This document shows positions 12,731-21,681 of a DNA stretch of 21,681 bases, piece by piece. Source of the DNA: a virus; IMG/VR virus record IMGVR_UViG_3300025131_000494, positions 1 to 21,681 of that record. One strand, written 5' to 3'. Made by a program: the position numbers and the translations under genes. Every line of letters starts with the position of its first letter. Position 1 is the first letter of the stretch. The notes beneath the pieces are model-generated. The model was not told the DNA's origin. It saw nothing but the letters and a program-made list of their open reading frames with translations, and searched no databases.

Positions 12731-15700
12731 ACCGCAAGGTTTCTCTAAGTTCTGCTTTTTGAAGATCAGTGAGCCCGCTTTCTTTTTTAGCCTTACTTTC
12801 ACCGATTGCTCCTCTTATTGTCCAATAAACAGGTTCTTTTGACCATTTGTCATAAGACTCTTCTTTTATTGTTTCTGCCAAAAAACGCGCACGCCTTCTT
12901 ATTTCTACGTTTGTAAAAATATCCGGTTGCTTTTTTTGCGCTTTTAAAAGTCTTTCTACGTACGCGTTCACAAAGTTATTTATGTCCGTAGGTTCATACA
13001 AAGGTTTTTTCTTTCTGTCTGTAAAAACGTTTTTGCGGTCTATTACACGGATGGTTTCGTCACGCTCGGAACTTTGTATGTAACCGATAATTTCTTGGGG
13101 GGACTTTCCACTTAACAAAGGCCCTTTCCAATGGAGCTCATAACGAAATTTTCTTACATGCTTGAGGTGTTGTCGTTGTAACTCATCGTAAGCCTCAACC
13201 ATTGCTGGCATGTCGCCGTAGCCCAACCCGCTGCCCTCGGCTTTACGAAAAACGTTTTTTGCAAACCTGTCGCTTTGTTGAAAAGCTCTATTAAACTCAG
13301 AAACTTTAAAACTGGACATAATCTCTTGCGCGTTAATGGGCATACCCTTGGTTCCCAGTGCTTGTGGAAAAGATTTAAGAACAGAGCGTTCTAGGTCATT
13401 TTTGTCTAAAGCGTCTTCTCCTTTAAGAAAGATAGACTTTGCCAGGTCTATGCCTTCATGCACAGCTTTAGGAGCAAGCTCCGCCACCGCATGGTCAAAT
13501 TTAGCTTTGTTTTTTTGCCAATCTTCTAATTGAGGGTTCCACAACAATGCGCCTGTGTCATTGTCCAACCCGGTCCTTAGTTCTTGCAAAATACCAAGCA
13601 TTATTTTTTGGTCAAAATACGTGCCTCTAAGATCAACCATAGAACGCACAAAAATATCCCAAACCTGGCTTGCTGCTTCTGGGCCCATAAACACCCTAGC
13701 GGTGAGATATTTTAGCATCAGCCTTCCGGGACCCGAGACCATCGTATAGCCGTCTGTATAAGAAACGTCTACAACGTAGAACACCCCTTCTTCGTCTGCA
13801 TCGGAAACAACCAGAAATTCGTGGTTCGCGGCCCAAGGGGACACAAAAGAAGCCAAAGCATCAGGGAACAACAGTATGGCTGCCGCAGGGGGAATCCCAA
13901 TAACAGAAGCGTTCTTCGCTACATACCAAGCATTCATAAGAGTGGTTTGAGTAGCCCCACGAGCCGCCCAACCGATGTTTGATACACCACGCATAGCGGC
14001 TCTTTTTCCTAAACGGCCTTTTAACCCACGAGTTACAGCAGGATCCTTAGACAACGCTAGGTTGCCCTCTACCATCATGGTTTTTAAAATGTTTGCTTCG
14101 GCAACAGCAATTGCGGTGGGAAACCCAGCAAAGTTTGACATAAAAGCAAGCCTTAACATATCAACCAAGTTTGGTAGCCTGTTGTAATTTGGTATGTTTC
14201 TTCGTGTAAGAAACGCTGCTCTTTTTTTAATTGCCAAATCTAAATTTTCAGCGGGAGTGCTTTCAGAACGCGAAATTTTTCGGCCTCCCATCTGAACCAT
14301 CAGTTCAGAGATCATATCAATCCGGTCTTCGATTTGTTGCTCGGTTAAGTTTTCAATACCTCGAGGAGCAAATATTTTGTATCCCGAATCGACTTCTCCC
14401 AAAAAATTCATTATTTTTGGAATATCGTCCGCGGCGACATAAGTTTCTTCTGCCCCAGACAAGAATTTTCTAAGCAGCCGCTTGCCTTTTTTCACCGGCT
14501 GTCTCCAACCAACCTTTTTTCCTTCCGCCTCTTCAACCGCAGCAAAAAATTCTCCCCAACTGGTTGATTCTTGCATTTTGTCAAACAAAGCTCTTCTTTC
14601 TCCAATGTTTACACTTGATTGCGTAACGTTTTCTCCAACAATAAAGTCCAATTCTTTTTGCGTCATACCAGAAATTTTTTCTTTAATGTAGGCGGCAGCT
14701 TCTTTTGGGTGGTTGTAGGCTTCCCAATTACCAGACATTAAAGGGAACAACATCGCGCTTTGGAAGTTCCTGCTTTGTGTTTTAATGGAAAGAGTTAAGT
14801 AAGCAAGAGAAATCCAACCGGTCATAGCTTGAACAGCTAAGTACGTTTCTCTTGCCGGTTGGCTTGCAAAAAAATCTGTGCTTTCAAAATAACGACTTAT
14901 AGGGCCATATCCCGCGCCTTTTTTAATGGCTCTGGCCATTTCGGGAGTGGTGTAGTATCCGTTAAGAGGACTAATTACATCACCAGGAATAACAATTTCT
15001 GTGCTGTATCTCCGATCAGGAACACGAGAAAGAAAACGAGTCGTTGGTGAACTGCCTATTCTTGCCACATCAAACAAATATTCCGTCATCGCGATAAACT
15101 GTTCTTGTTTGTACGCCGTCATTTGAGCCATTGCCCAAGGCTCGTCAAGCTCACCCAAAGCTTTCCTTACTTCTTTAGGAATGTCTGTTCGTTTTTGTTT
15201 GAGTTGCGGCGCTATGAATTTTGTTTGGCCCGTATCCGTTGCCAGATAAGCAGGACTTATCGTGCCTGTGTCTTTGGGCGGGATTTCAAACATTCTTACA
15301 AAAACTTCTGTGCGCTGTTGTTCCGTTCCTTTGTATAACTTGTCCAAGTCGCTTTCAGCCAGCTTTCTCATTTCTTCGGGCGATTTTCCAGTTTGTTCCA
15401 CATAAATTCCCGCTAACTGTTCAACCGCAGCCTTGTGCTGGGCTTTTTCTTCCGGAGAAGCAAATTTTCTGTTTGGGGCCTTCCAATCAGGGAATACATA
15501 AGCACCAAAAATCCTTCCCATGTAACGTTCTACGGAATCTTCAAGTTGTTGCACTTTTTCTTTGGTGTAAAAAGTGCCCTCTGGGTCCATAAGTTTAACC
15601 AGTTCGATGATTCGCTTTGAGTTGTTAGTGATTCTTTTTCTGCCGGCAACAATTTTTTCAAGCAATTCAGTTTGTCCCAATGCACCCAATTGCGCTTGCG

Positions 15701-18626
15701 CTTGTTTATCACCTCTAAAAGACTTAGCAATAAGTTGTTTAAACCGGTCCATAGTAGCTTGTGGATCAAGAAAAACGTCGTCTTCGCCTTGAAACAAAAT
15801 ACTTGGATCATTTACTTCATCTCTTATTTTTATAACACCGTTTTCAATGTCTTTTGACAACTCTTCTTGAAGAACAACAAAGTCTTTAAACATTCGAGTA
15901 ATCTGCCTCATAGACAGTTTTGCTTTAGCTATAGGCCCGCCGGGCCCACTTTGCAGTTCCGCCAAAGTCGTTGGACGCACCCCAGCAGGGGTAAGAAAAC
16001 TTCTGTGGCGGTGATAATAACTTGCTATCCACTCGTCTCTGTCTTTTTTAGACAAAGTTTTTGGAAGCGCGGTTAGATTGTTAGGATTCGCTGCGGGATC
16101 ACTGGAATAGCTTACATAAGCAGCGGAAAGTGTGCCCGGCTCCCACATCGCTTGATATGTTTTACCGTCCATTTCAATGGAGGGCAAAAGATTTTTGTCA
16201 AGAGCGTGTTGTCCGGTAAGAGCGTTTACTTTTCCGGAAAGAGGATTAACAAACTCAAAGCCATCATACATTGCAGAAAACTTTTTCCCTGTTATTGGAT
16301 CCATTAAAGGGTTTAATGTGCCTTCTGAAGCCTCATAAAAATACAAGGAAATTCTGGCGTCTTCGGGGAGTTCCTCAAAAGAAACCAGTTGAGGCTGCGG
16401 AGAATCCTCCTGTTCCTCTTGTTGAGAAGCCCTGATTTTTTCGTTGTCCAAGGCAGGTGTATATGTGACAAAGTTATTGAGTTCAGAGGGAATTACTTTT
16501 TCTCTAAGCGTTTTCCAAAGAGTTTTAGGCGCAAAGAAACGACTTTTCTTTCCATACGGATTGCTTGTGTCTTCAACACGTTCTCGCATAGGGATTATGG
16601 GTTCTTGGGCACGTTCAATGATCTTGTCGATGTTTGCATTAGCTTCAGCTATTGCCTGATTATTGGACAATGTTTTTTGGTTGTATTCTGTTTGTTCTAT
16701 CGTACCGTCTACCAACTTGTTTTTTAAACGGCTGTTGTCCAATTCTTTGTTTAAAAGACTTTTAGACTGTCGCAACAATCGTCGAAGATCTTTTTGCATT
16801 TCTTTAAGCAGTAGAGGAGCTTTTTTGTCTATTACTCCCTTTGACGTGTATCCTGAGTCTGCCATCTTTTGTCGTATCGTGTTGTAAGCAGTAACAATCC
16901 GATCCGCTGTCCTCGGTTCTATAAGATCGTCATACAATTTTTGCACAGTAGAATTGAAAAACCCTGTTTTGCCTTTCATGTTCTGTGCTTCCGGAGTGTT
17001 CTCCAAGCCAATCACACCTTCTTCAATTTCAAAAGGCGTGTACTCAACCGGACCGGGTTGTTGCGCCGCAGTTTTTGGTCCTTCCATCTTGATTTCCGAT
17101 AAGAGCACGCTCTGTTCTTGTTCCAGTTCCGAAACTATTTGTGCGTCTTCAGCATACTCAAGTTCTTCTTGAATCTCTCTTAAACGCTTTAACCGTCCAT
17201 CGATCTTTTCAAACTCTAGTCGCGTTTTCTCAATACGATCAACTTTTTCTTGTTGTTTAGAAATAGCTTCATCCATTTTTTCAACAGCAGCCCTTAGTTT
17301 TTTGGTGTCTTTTTTAAGATCAGGGTCTTTTAAAACATCTTGTTTTTCCTTTTCAAGTTCGTTTAATGTTTGAACGGCTTCCGATTGCGCAGTGCCTGTT
17401 TGCGCCAAACCCAAAGCAACTTTTTCTTGGTCCGACCTTTTCGCAGCCTCCATTTTTTCCTGCCAATCAAGGTACTCTTGTTGTGCCTGGTTCTGTTCTT
17501 CCGGAGTCAACATTTGATAACCCACTGTTTTGGGTGTAATCATTTCTTTTATTTGGTCTTCGGTGAAGTTGGCGTTAGCAAGTTGAGCGACGCCCGTCTG
17601 AAGACCACCAGTTATAACGGTTGCAAACAAAGTTACCGTATGGCGTTTAATCACCAACTCTTTTTTTAGTTCTTCGTATTTCTCGCCATCTATCTGCCCT
17701 GAACTGTACGCATCTTCAATCATCAACAACTCTTTATTTAGATCAAAATTTTCTGCGTTAAGATTTTGTAAATATGTGGCTGCTTGTTCTCCCCCTATTT
17801 CGGAAAAAAGAAAACGAAGCGCGTTTTTAGAAAAACCCCCAGCCGCGTCTTTGGCGCCGGGAAACAGTTTTAAAAAGAACTTAGCAGGGAGTATTTCGGT
17901 TATGCCTTCAACAAACCCGTCAAATGCACCATATTTAGTGGCGTCTCTGTGGGACAAACCGTCGACTCTTCCATTTGTGTAACTGTCTCCAGCGGTAAGC
18001 GCAGAAAGACCAATAACCATTGGTTCTGGTCTTCTTGTAATTAAAGAGGAGACTGTAAGCGGGCCCATCGTGAAAAGACTTAGCATAGAAGTTCTAAGGC
18101 TTTCTTGAAACGTATTTAGCTCTTCTTCCGGACCCAACTCTTCAACCCGGTTAATGCCTTCATCCATTCGGTCAATCAACTCTACAGAAACAGCATCAAT
18201 TTCTTTGTTCCATTCTTCTCGCTCTTCGTCTGTTTTAGGGCCAATGTATGTACCACTGGGCGAAACCAAACCAAAACGCGAATTTTCTAAAACACTTAGT
18301 TGTAGGGCACTGTACGCATTTTTATATATTTGCCCGACCTGTGGACCGACGCCCTCAAATGCGGGACGTATCAACTCTTTTTGTTCTTGAAGAGACGTTC
18401 GGTTAATGCCCTCATCAAACATTTCGCGTTCTCTGAGTGTGGCTCCAACCATGCTTCGCCACGATTGTTTCCGCTCGTCGCGAGCATCGAAAGAATCTTC
18501 TTCGGGTTCGGGGACAACGGTTTCCGGGTCAAGTTGGGGAAAAAAGGTTTCTGGGGACTGAGATTGGTTGCTTCCGGCAATAGCCTTTCTTAACTCTTCT
18601 TTTTGCTCTTCAGTTAAAGGAGCCAT
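12717..18626 (-). CDS. Giant polyvalent-like phage protein, probably an internal or ejected virion protein (1969 aa)
   Basis: At 1969 residues this is the largest gene here, at the end of a virion-protein operon. From the N-terminus: a polar segment; about 190-240, a Gly/Ala-rich helical block (MVIGLSALTAGDSYTNGR and onward) like those in phage polyvalent proteins; about 395-510, a long charged coiled coil; about 943-946, ILFQ followed by G, a short motif I associate with polyvalent proteins; about 1230-1300, LNGYYTTPEMARAI then a hydrophobic WISLAYLTLSIKTQSRN region; about 1470-1520, IPNYNRLPNLVDMLRL with a hydrophobic helix; about 1568-1600, VIGIPPAAAILLFPDALASF, a possible membrane segment; then a charged helical C-terminus. 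I see no lytic transglycosylase, peptidase or RNA polymerase motif. T7 gp16 (1318 aa) is an analogue by size and place, not by visible sequence. GAGAAG precedes the ATG, and the gap to the previous gene is 9 nt. Confidence 0.8.
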   Translation of the reverse strand: MAPLTEEQKEELRKAIAGSNQSQSPETFFPQLDPETVVPEPEEDSFDARDERKQSWRSMVGATLREREMFDEGINRTSLQEQKELIRPAFEGVGPQVGQIYKNAYSALQLSVLENSRFGLVSPSGTYIGPKTDEEREEWNKEIDAVSVELIDRMDEGINRVEELGPEEELNTFQESLRTSMLSLFTMGPLTVSSLITRRPEPMVIGLSALTAGDSYTNGRVDGLSHRDATKYGAFDGFVEGITEILPAKFFLKLFPGAKDAAGGFSKNALRFLFSEIGGEQAATYLQNLNAENFDLNKELLMIEDAYSSGQIDGEKYEELKKELVIKRHTVTLFATVITGGLQTGVAQLANANFTEDQIKEMITPKTVGYQMLTPEEQNQAQQEYLDWQEKMEAAKRSDQEKVALGLAQTGTAQSEAVQTLNELEKEKQDVLKDPDLKKDTKKLRAAVEKMDEAISKQQEKVDRIEKTRLEFEKIDGRLKRLREIQEELEYAEDAQIVSELEQEQSVLLSEIKMEGPKTAAQQPGPVEYTPFEIEEGVIGLENTPEAQNMKGKTGFFNSTVQKLYDDLIEPRTADRIVTAYNTIRQKMADSGYTSKGVIDKKAPLLLKEMQKDLRRLLRQSKSLLNKELDNSRLKNKLVDGTIEQTEYNQKTLSNNQAIAEANANIDKIIERAQEPIIPMRERVEDTSNPYGKKSRFFAPKTLWKTLREKVIPSELNNFVTYTPALDNEKIRASQQEEQEDSPQPQLVSFEELPEDARISLYFYEASEGTLNPLMDPITGKKFSAMYDGFEFVNPLSGKVNALTGQHALDKNLLPSIEMDGKTYQAMWEPGTLSAAYVSYSSDPAANPNNLTALPKTLSKKDRDEWIASYYHRHRSFLTPAGVRPTTLAELQSGPGGPIAKAKLSMRQITRMFKDFVVLQEELSKDIENGVIKIRDEVNDPSILFQGEDDVFLDPQATMDRFKQLIAKSFRGDKQAQAQLGALGQTELLEKIVAGRKRITNNSKRIIELVKLMDPEGTFYTKEKVQQLEDSVERYMGRIFGAYVFPDWKAPNRKFASPEEKAQHKAAVEQLAGIYVEQTGKSPEEMRKLAESDLDKLYKGTEQQRTEVFVRMFEIPPKDTGTISPAYLATDTGQTKFIAPQLKQKRTDIPKEVRKALGELDEPWAMAQMTAYKQEQFIAMTEYLFDVARIGSSPTTRFLSRVPDRRYSTEIVIPGDVISPLNGYYTTPEMARAIKKGAGYGPISRYFESTDFFASQPARETYLAVQAMTGWISLAYLTLSIKTQSRNFQSAMLFPLMSGNWEAYNHPKEAAAYIKEKISGMTQKELDFIVGENVTQSSVNIGERRALFDKMQESTSWGEFFAAVEEAEGKKVGWRQPVKKGKRLLRKFLSGAEETYVAADDIPKIMNFLGEVDSGYKIFAPRGIENLTEQQIEDRIDMISELMVQMGGRKISRSESTPAENLDLAIKKRAAFLTRRNIPNYNRLPNLVDMLRLAFMSNFAGFPTAIAVAEANILKTMMVEGNLALSKDPAVTRGLKGRLGKRAAMRGVSNIGWAARGATQTTLMNAWYVAKNASVIGIPPAAAILLFPDALASFVSPWAANHEFLVVSDADEEGVFYVVDVSYTDGYTMVSGPGRLMLKYLTARVFMGPEAASQVWDIFVRSMVDLRGTYFDQKIMLGILQELRTGLDNDTGALLWNPQLEDWQKNKAKFDHAVAELAPKAVHEGIDLAKSIFLKGEDALDKNDLERSVLKSFPQALGTKGMPINAQEIMSSFKVSEFNRAFQQSDRFAKNVFRKAEGSGLGYGDMPAMVEAYDELQRQHLKHVRKFRYELHWKGPLLSGKSPQEIIGYIQSSERDETIRVIDRKNVFTDRKKKPLYEPTDINNFVNAYVERLLKAQKKQPDIFTNVEIRRRARFLAETIKEESYDKWSKEPVYWTIRGAIGESKAKKESGLTDLQKAELRETLRSTED

Positions 18627-18635
18627 CGTGCTTCT

Positions 18636-20417
18636 CTACGGAACCGTATAGGTACGTAATGCTCCGTTGGGTTCTACGCCCACTAAAAGAACATCACCAG
18701 ACTTATAGGTTCCGTCTTCAACTCTTTCCTCTATAACGTCTTGGGGAACACCTTGCGCATCGTGATTAAAGGCGGTGCCTTGTTGTTGAGAGCCTTGTTG
18801 TTGAGAGCCTTGTTGAAAACCCATTTGTTGGCTTATTCCGTGTTGCAAAAACAAATACGCAAAATATCCGGAATTGTCCGGAAAGATTTCTCCTATTCCC
18901 TGTGTTTTCAACCAACTATAAAAACTAGGATACTCTTCCCTGAAAAATGCTTTTCTCTCTGGAACACTCATTGACTCCGCAAGAACGTTCCCTGTGTCCG
19001 GCGTTCCTAATTGGGTCCAAAGATCAGTGGCGTTCTTCGCTCCGTTCTTCGCTCCTTCAACAACTGCTTTCGTTGTACCCATTTGTTGTAATGCCCTGTC
19101 ATACTCAACGGTTCCTTTTTTTGAATCGTCATTCAGTATGCTCAAATAATATTTTTCGTCTTCACGAGTGGGTGTGTTTTTCTGGTCCCCAATCTGTCTA
19201 GCCAGAATGTCCCCGGCTTCTGTAAGGGCTTGTTTTTCTATTGCCCCAGTGGTGCTTAACAAGGTGTTTGATAACTCGCCTTCTATTTTTTGTGTCTGCT
19301 GATAAACTGCTCGCAACATGTCGGCATCGCCCTGTTTTAGCGCTTGTTGTTCGGCTTGTTTTAGTTTTTCGATCTCTTTGTCATAACCAAGAACAGCTTT
19401 TCTACCGGCACTCTTTGCTCTTTTTGATCTTGTAGAAAAAGCATCTAGCCACTTGCCCCCCATGGTGGAAAGCGCGGGAGAGTAAGAAGGTGTGCGCATG
19501 GCGTCTTCTTCCGCAACAGCTCTGACTTCCTCCGCTAAATTTTCTAGGTCTGTCCAATCAGTCATAAACCCTTTACTAAAATCACCGGCTCTTATTTTCT
19601 TTTCAGCAGCATCTCGTCTGTCTCTCTCGGCTTGGACTTCTCTTTCTCTTCTTGCCTCTATTCTGTCGGTTGAGGTTCTGCGGTTTCGTTCGATAATGGA
19701 CAACGGATCATCGTCTTCCTCTTCTACAGGCTGAACGCCGCTTGGCAAACTTCCACCAAACATTTTCTGCACCGCTTGATCGGCCATGTCCATAGGCATA
19801 TCCATAGGCATATCCATAGGCATATCCATAGGTTGTTCTTGTGCCGGCGGAGCGCTGACTATCATCCGTGCTTTTTCTAGGTAACTTTGTGCCACTTCTG
19901 CGGGAATAAGGTCTACTTCTTCGGGTAAGTTCATGGCTTCTTTGACCGTTGCTTCAGCTTGTCCTTCCATTACTTCAATTTCATCCATCAATATCATGTC
20001 CATGTCCTGCATCGGCATGCCGCCTGCTGCCATTTGTGCTTGCATGATTGACATGGCTTCATCAAATTTTTGGTCAAAGATCGACATGGCTTGTTGCTTT
20101 GCCAATTCAAGTTTGTTTTCTTTGACTTCCGGCTCTGCGGACATTTCTTCTTCCAGCCCAGCAACAATGCCTGCATCCGTTACTTTAGGAGCGCCAAAGT
20201 TTCCTTCTGGAAAAAACCCTGCGCCGCCAATACCGGAACCGGTCATTTCATTAAGGGGTTCACCCATAAACTCTGCTGGACTAAAAAGATCCGGTGAAAC
20301 CGAAGCAATGCCCATTGGACCTGGACCACTGCCTTCTTGCATACGAGGCATTGGCACCATGCCGCCTACCTGCATGTTCACTGCATTTCTAAACATGGGT
20401 CGTTTGTTCCAGGACAC
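18636..20417 (-). CDS. Met/Gln-rich virion-associated protein (593 aa)
   Basis: A 593-residue protein with a low-complexity first half. The N-terminus (KRPMFRNAVNMQVGGMVPMP) is a Gly/Met/Pro-rich opening I associate with structural proteins of marine phages. Residues about 125-220 are rich in Met and acidic residues and include four PMDM units from a 12-bp DNA repeat. Residues about 240-290 are a charged helix (RRTSTDRIEARREREVQAER), a probable coiled coil. About 320-500 is helical. Near the C-terminus a QQGSQ-type repeat precedes a compact end with VLLVGVEPNG. The start is GTG at 20415-20417, with GGAGGG about 10 nt upstream inside the previous gene; the gap is 2 nt. An internal virion or tail role is inferred from its place and composition. 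Confidence 0.7.
   Translation of the reverse strand: MSWNKRPMFRNAVNMQVGGMVPMPRMQEGSGPGPMGIASVSPDLFSPAEFMGEPLNEMTGSGIGGAGFFPEGNFGAPKVTDAGIVAGLEEEMSAEPEVKENKLELAKQQAMSIFDQKFDEAMSIMQAQMAAGGMPMQDMDMILMDEIEVMEGQAEATVKEAMNLPEEVDLIPAEVAQSYLEKARMIVSAPPAQEQPMDMPMDMPMDMPMDMADQAVQKMFGGSLPSGVQPVEEEDDDPLSIIERNRRTSTDRIEARREREVQAERDRRDAAEKKIRAGDFSKGFMTDWTDLENLAEEVRAVAEEDAMRTPSYSPALSTMGGKWLDAFSTRSKRAKSAGRKAVLGYDKEIEKLKQAEQQALKQGDADMLRAVYQQTQKIEGELSNTLLSTTGAIEKQALTEAGDILARQIGDQKNTPTREDEKYYLSILNDDSKKGTVEYDRALQQMGTTKAVVEGAKNGAKNATDLWTQLGTPDTGNVLAESMSVPERKAFFREEYPSFYSWLKTQGIGEIFPDNSGYFAYLFLQHGISQQMGFQQGSQQQGSQQQGTAFNHDAQGVPQDVIEERVEDGTYKSGDVLLVGVEPNGALRTYTVP
18778..18815. repeat. 15-bp tandem repeat (2.5 copies) in the virion gene
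   Basis: CCTTGTTGTTGAGAG occurs at 18778-18792 and 18793-18807 and partly from 18808. On the coding strand it encodes QQGSQ-type units. The copies are identical, so they probably arose by recent slippage. Confidence 0.8.
19785..19832. repeat. 12-bp tandem repeat, four copies, encoding PMDM units
   Basis: CATATCCATAGG is repeated at 19797-19808, 19809-19820 and 19821-19832. A one-base variant, CATGTCCATAGG, lies at 19785-19796. The coding strand reads Pro-Met-Asp-Met four times. The near-identity suggests slippage, so copy number may vary between related phages. Confidence 0.9.
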
Positions 20418-20419
20418 CT

Positions 20420-21379
20420 CTAGCCCCCTCCAAATAGTTCGTCAATTAAATCTTTAAGAAGAGTGCCTTGATCTGGAACATTTCCGTAGTTAGTGGTGAT
20501 GCCTGTGCCCATGGTCTTGGGCAGCATTCCTTGAATTAGGTTGGCTAAAGCGCCCAATCGAGCCAACGGCTCTCCTGCCAATCCTTGCGCTGTTTGGAAC
20601 TGAGCGCCGAGTCTTTGATCGGCAATGCCTCGGGCTTGTCCGCCCAAAGTGTTCATCATATTAATTTGATTGGTCAACATGTTTTGTCCGGTTTGTCCTA
20701 GGCCCGCGATCCCTTGTCCAAGGTTTCCGTATGCTTGTGCGCCTTGCAAACCCAGTTGACCCGCTTGTTGCATTCTTTGTTGCTGATTTTGAAAAGCGTT
20801 CATGGCTTGATCTTGTGCTTGAGAATATCCCTGTGATCTCAATTGCCCGGCTGTGCCTGACATGCCTTTGCCCAATTGATTAAAACGTTCTTGCGCCATC
20901 AGTCTTCCACGACCGCCGCCATAGGCTCCTGAGCCTACTGCACCCGATCTTGCCTGCATGTCTTGTTGTGAGAAATTTTTGTACACATCATCGAGACTTC
21001 TTTGCACCACTTGGTCTTCATAAGGGTTAAAGAAAGCCTGACCCATGTTTGGGTTGTAAGCCTGTGCACCGGCAAAGCCCGCTTGCATACCTTGACCCAA
21101 CATTCCAAGCCCTTGTCCGTAAGCCCCGGCTCCTTGTTGCAGGTAAGGTTGAAAACCACCTAAACCAGAGGTTAAATTTCTAGCCTGCATTTCATAAGGG
21201 TCTAGTCCTGAGAACTGTTGTGTTGGAATGGGTGTGGGTTGTCCTGCCCAATTCCAAGCATTGTCGAGAAAGCCTCGTCGCATTTGCTCAATCCAAGGCG
21301 GCTCAAAAGCAATTGTGGACCCGGGTCCTTGAGTAGAAGTAGCTCCCCCATTGTCAAGTCTTAATAAACCCTTGGACAT
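20420..21379 (-). CDS. Gly/Gln/Ala-rich structural protein (319 aa)
   Basis: A 319-residue protein with a Gly/Gln/Ala/Met-biased composition. Residues about 110-160 contain FNPYEDQVVQRSLDDVYKNF, then RSGAVGSGAYGGGRGR, then an ERFNQLGKGMS helix. This NPY-x-x-x-VV ... GA-[FY]-GG-x-R pattern recurs in structural proteins of many aquatic phages, usually beside internal-virion or tail genes. Residues about 190-260 are heptad-like Gln/Ala/Gly repeats (QNQQQRMQQAGQLGLQGAQ) that should form long helices, and the end is GTLLKDLIDELFGGG. The ATG overlaps the previous stop by one base (TAATG). The exact virion role is unknown. Confidence 0.7.
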   Translation of the reverse strand: MSKGLLRLDNGGATSTQGPGSTIAFEPPWIEQMRRGFLDNAWNWAGQPTPIPTQQFSGLDPYEMQARNLTSGLGGFQPYLQQGAGAYGQGLGMLGQGMQAGFAGAQAYNPNMGQAFFNPYEDQVVQRSLDDVYKNFSQQDMQARSGAVGSGAYGGGRGRLMAQERFNQLGKGMSGTAGQLRSQGYSQAQDQAMNAFQNQQQRMQQAGQLGLQGAQAYGNLGQGIAGLGQTGQNMLTNQINMMNTLGGQARGIADQRLGAQFQTAQGLAGEPLARLGALANLIQGMLPKTMGTGITTNYGNVPDQGTLLKDLIDELFGGG

Positions 21380-21681
21380 TATCTCATCCCCTCTAAACTT
21401 TTCATTATGCTGTACATTTTCTTTGCTCCCTGTCTAACGTCACCGCCGCCCATGTTTTGAACCGCTTTGCGTGTGAACACAAACTCATCGGGCTCTAACA
21501 GTGCTGGAACCACGTCGCCGTGACCTTTTGCATTCATAATACCACCACTTTGAGCGGCTTGCACTTTCTCAACGAAAGGCTTTCCGATCTTGTGTGTGGC
21601 TGCCGGAATGCCTTGTTGCCCGACCGGAATGCCGTAGTCTTGTCCTTGTAAATAATTAGGTTTCATTCCAGCAAGGGTCAT
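21379..21681 (-). CDS. Partial or small virion-associated protein, tape-measure-like C-terminal motif
   Basis: The frame runs off the right edge. A Met codon lies exactly at the last three bases, so the 100 residues may be the whole protein or only its C-terminus. The segment GGIMNAKGHGDVVPALLEPD followed by EFVFTRKAV resembles the G-D-x-VPA-L-x-P-x-EFV-x-x-x-x-AV motif found near the end of tape-measure and other phage structural proteins. The end is a basic helix, AKKMYSIMKSLEGMR. It is coupled to the 319-aa gene by a one-base stop/start overlap. No ribosome-binding site can be judged. Confidence 0.6.
   Translation of the reverse strand: MTLAGMKPNYLQGQDYGIPVGQQGIPAATHKIGKPFVEKVQAAQSGGIMNAKGHGDVVPALLEPDEFVFTRKAVQNMGGGDVRQGAKKMYSIMKSLEGMR

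Noticed and set aside
12717-18626. Giant protein as an N4-type virion RNA polymerase
   Set aside because: Its size is suggestive, but I find no T7-like RNA polymerase motifs (T/DxxGR, or the motif A, B and C residues) in the sequence.
19933-20457. A 174-codon + strand open frame opposite the 593-aa virion gene
   Set aside because: Low-complexity Ser/Ile/Met/Pro product that mirrors the Met/Gly/Glu-rich - strand gene codon for codon; no ribosome-binding site or family signature.

Overview
The window is a 21.7-kb piece of a double-stranded DNA tailed-bacteriophage genome, probably from an aquatic (marine-type) virus. It carries a small terminase subunit, a complete phage replication and recombination set, and part of a virion-protein operon rich in Gly, Gln and Met with one giant 1969-residue protein. 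Genes are packed with 1-14 nt overlaps. There are no rRNA, tRNA, CRISPR, integrase or host metabolic genes that I can see. The large terminase, portal, capsid and lysis genes are absent, so this is not a whole genome. The internal-virion-like proteins suggest a podovirus-like particle, but that is an inference. The host cannot be named from this sequence.

Layout. (1) 1-954, + strand: the end of one gene and four small overlapping genes of unknown function. (2) 951-5152, - strand: an operon starting from a strong sigma-70-like promoter at about 5179-5207. It runs through three unknown small genes, an SNF2-type helicase, a small soluble protein, a small membrane protein, a conserved phage hypothetical and a DUF3310 protein. 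A 330-bp AT-rich non-coding region follows (1660-1992), full of TTAGA repeats, a 12-bp direct repeat and a 16-bp palindrome. Then come the terminase small subunit and a 47-residue protein. (3) 5265-12730, + strand: the replication operon. In order it encodes a conserved phage protein, an SSB-like protein, an archaeo-eukaryotic-type (AEP) primase, an SF1 (UvrD/Dda-like) helicase, a family A DNA polymerase with a 3'-5' exonuclease domain, a 48-residue ribbon-helix-helix regulator and a PD-(D/E)XK nuclease. (4) 12717-21681, - strand: virion proteins, transcribed towards the replication operon and meeting it tail to tail with a 14-nt overlap.

How it may work together (inference). The AEP primase, SF1 helicase, Leu-type family A polymerase and SSB-like protein would form the fork. 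The PD-(D/E)XK and SNF2 proteins would serve recombination, repair or remodelling. Control is visible as divergent promoters at 5179-5293, an inverted repeat over the rightward -10, long leader hairpins in front of two replication genes (5309-5365 and 6781-6837) that share a CCAGAGGG-type motif, and a palindrome over the promoter of the RHH gene. The most unusual elements are the AEP-primase plus Leu-type polymerase combination, the paired leader hairpins, the repeat-rich region upstream of the terminase small subunit, and the giant polyvalent-like protein.
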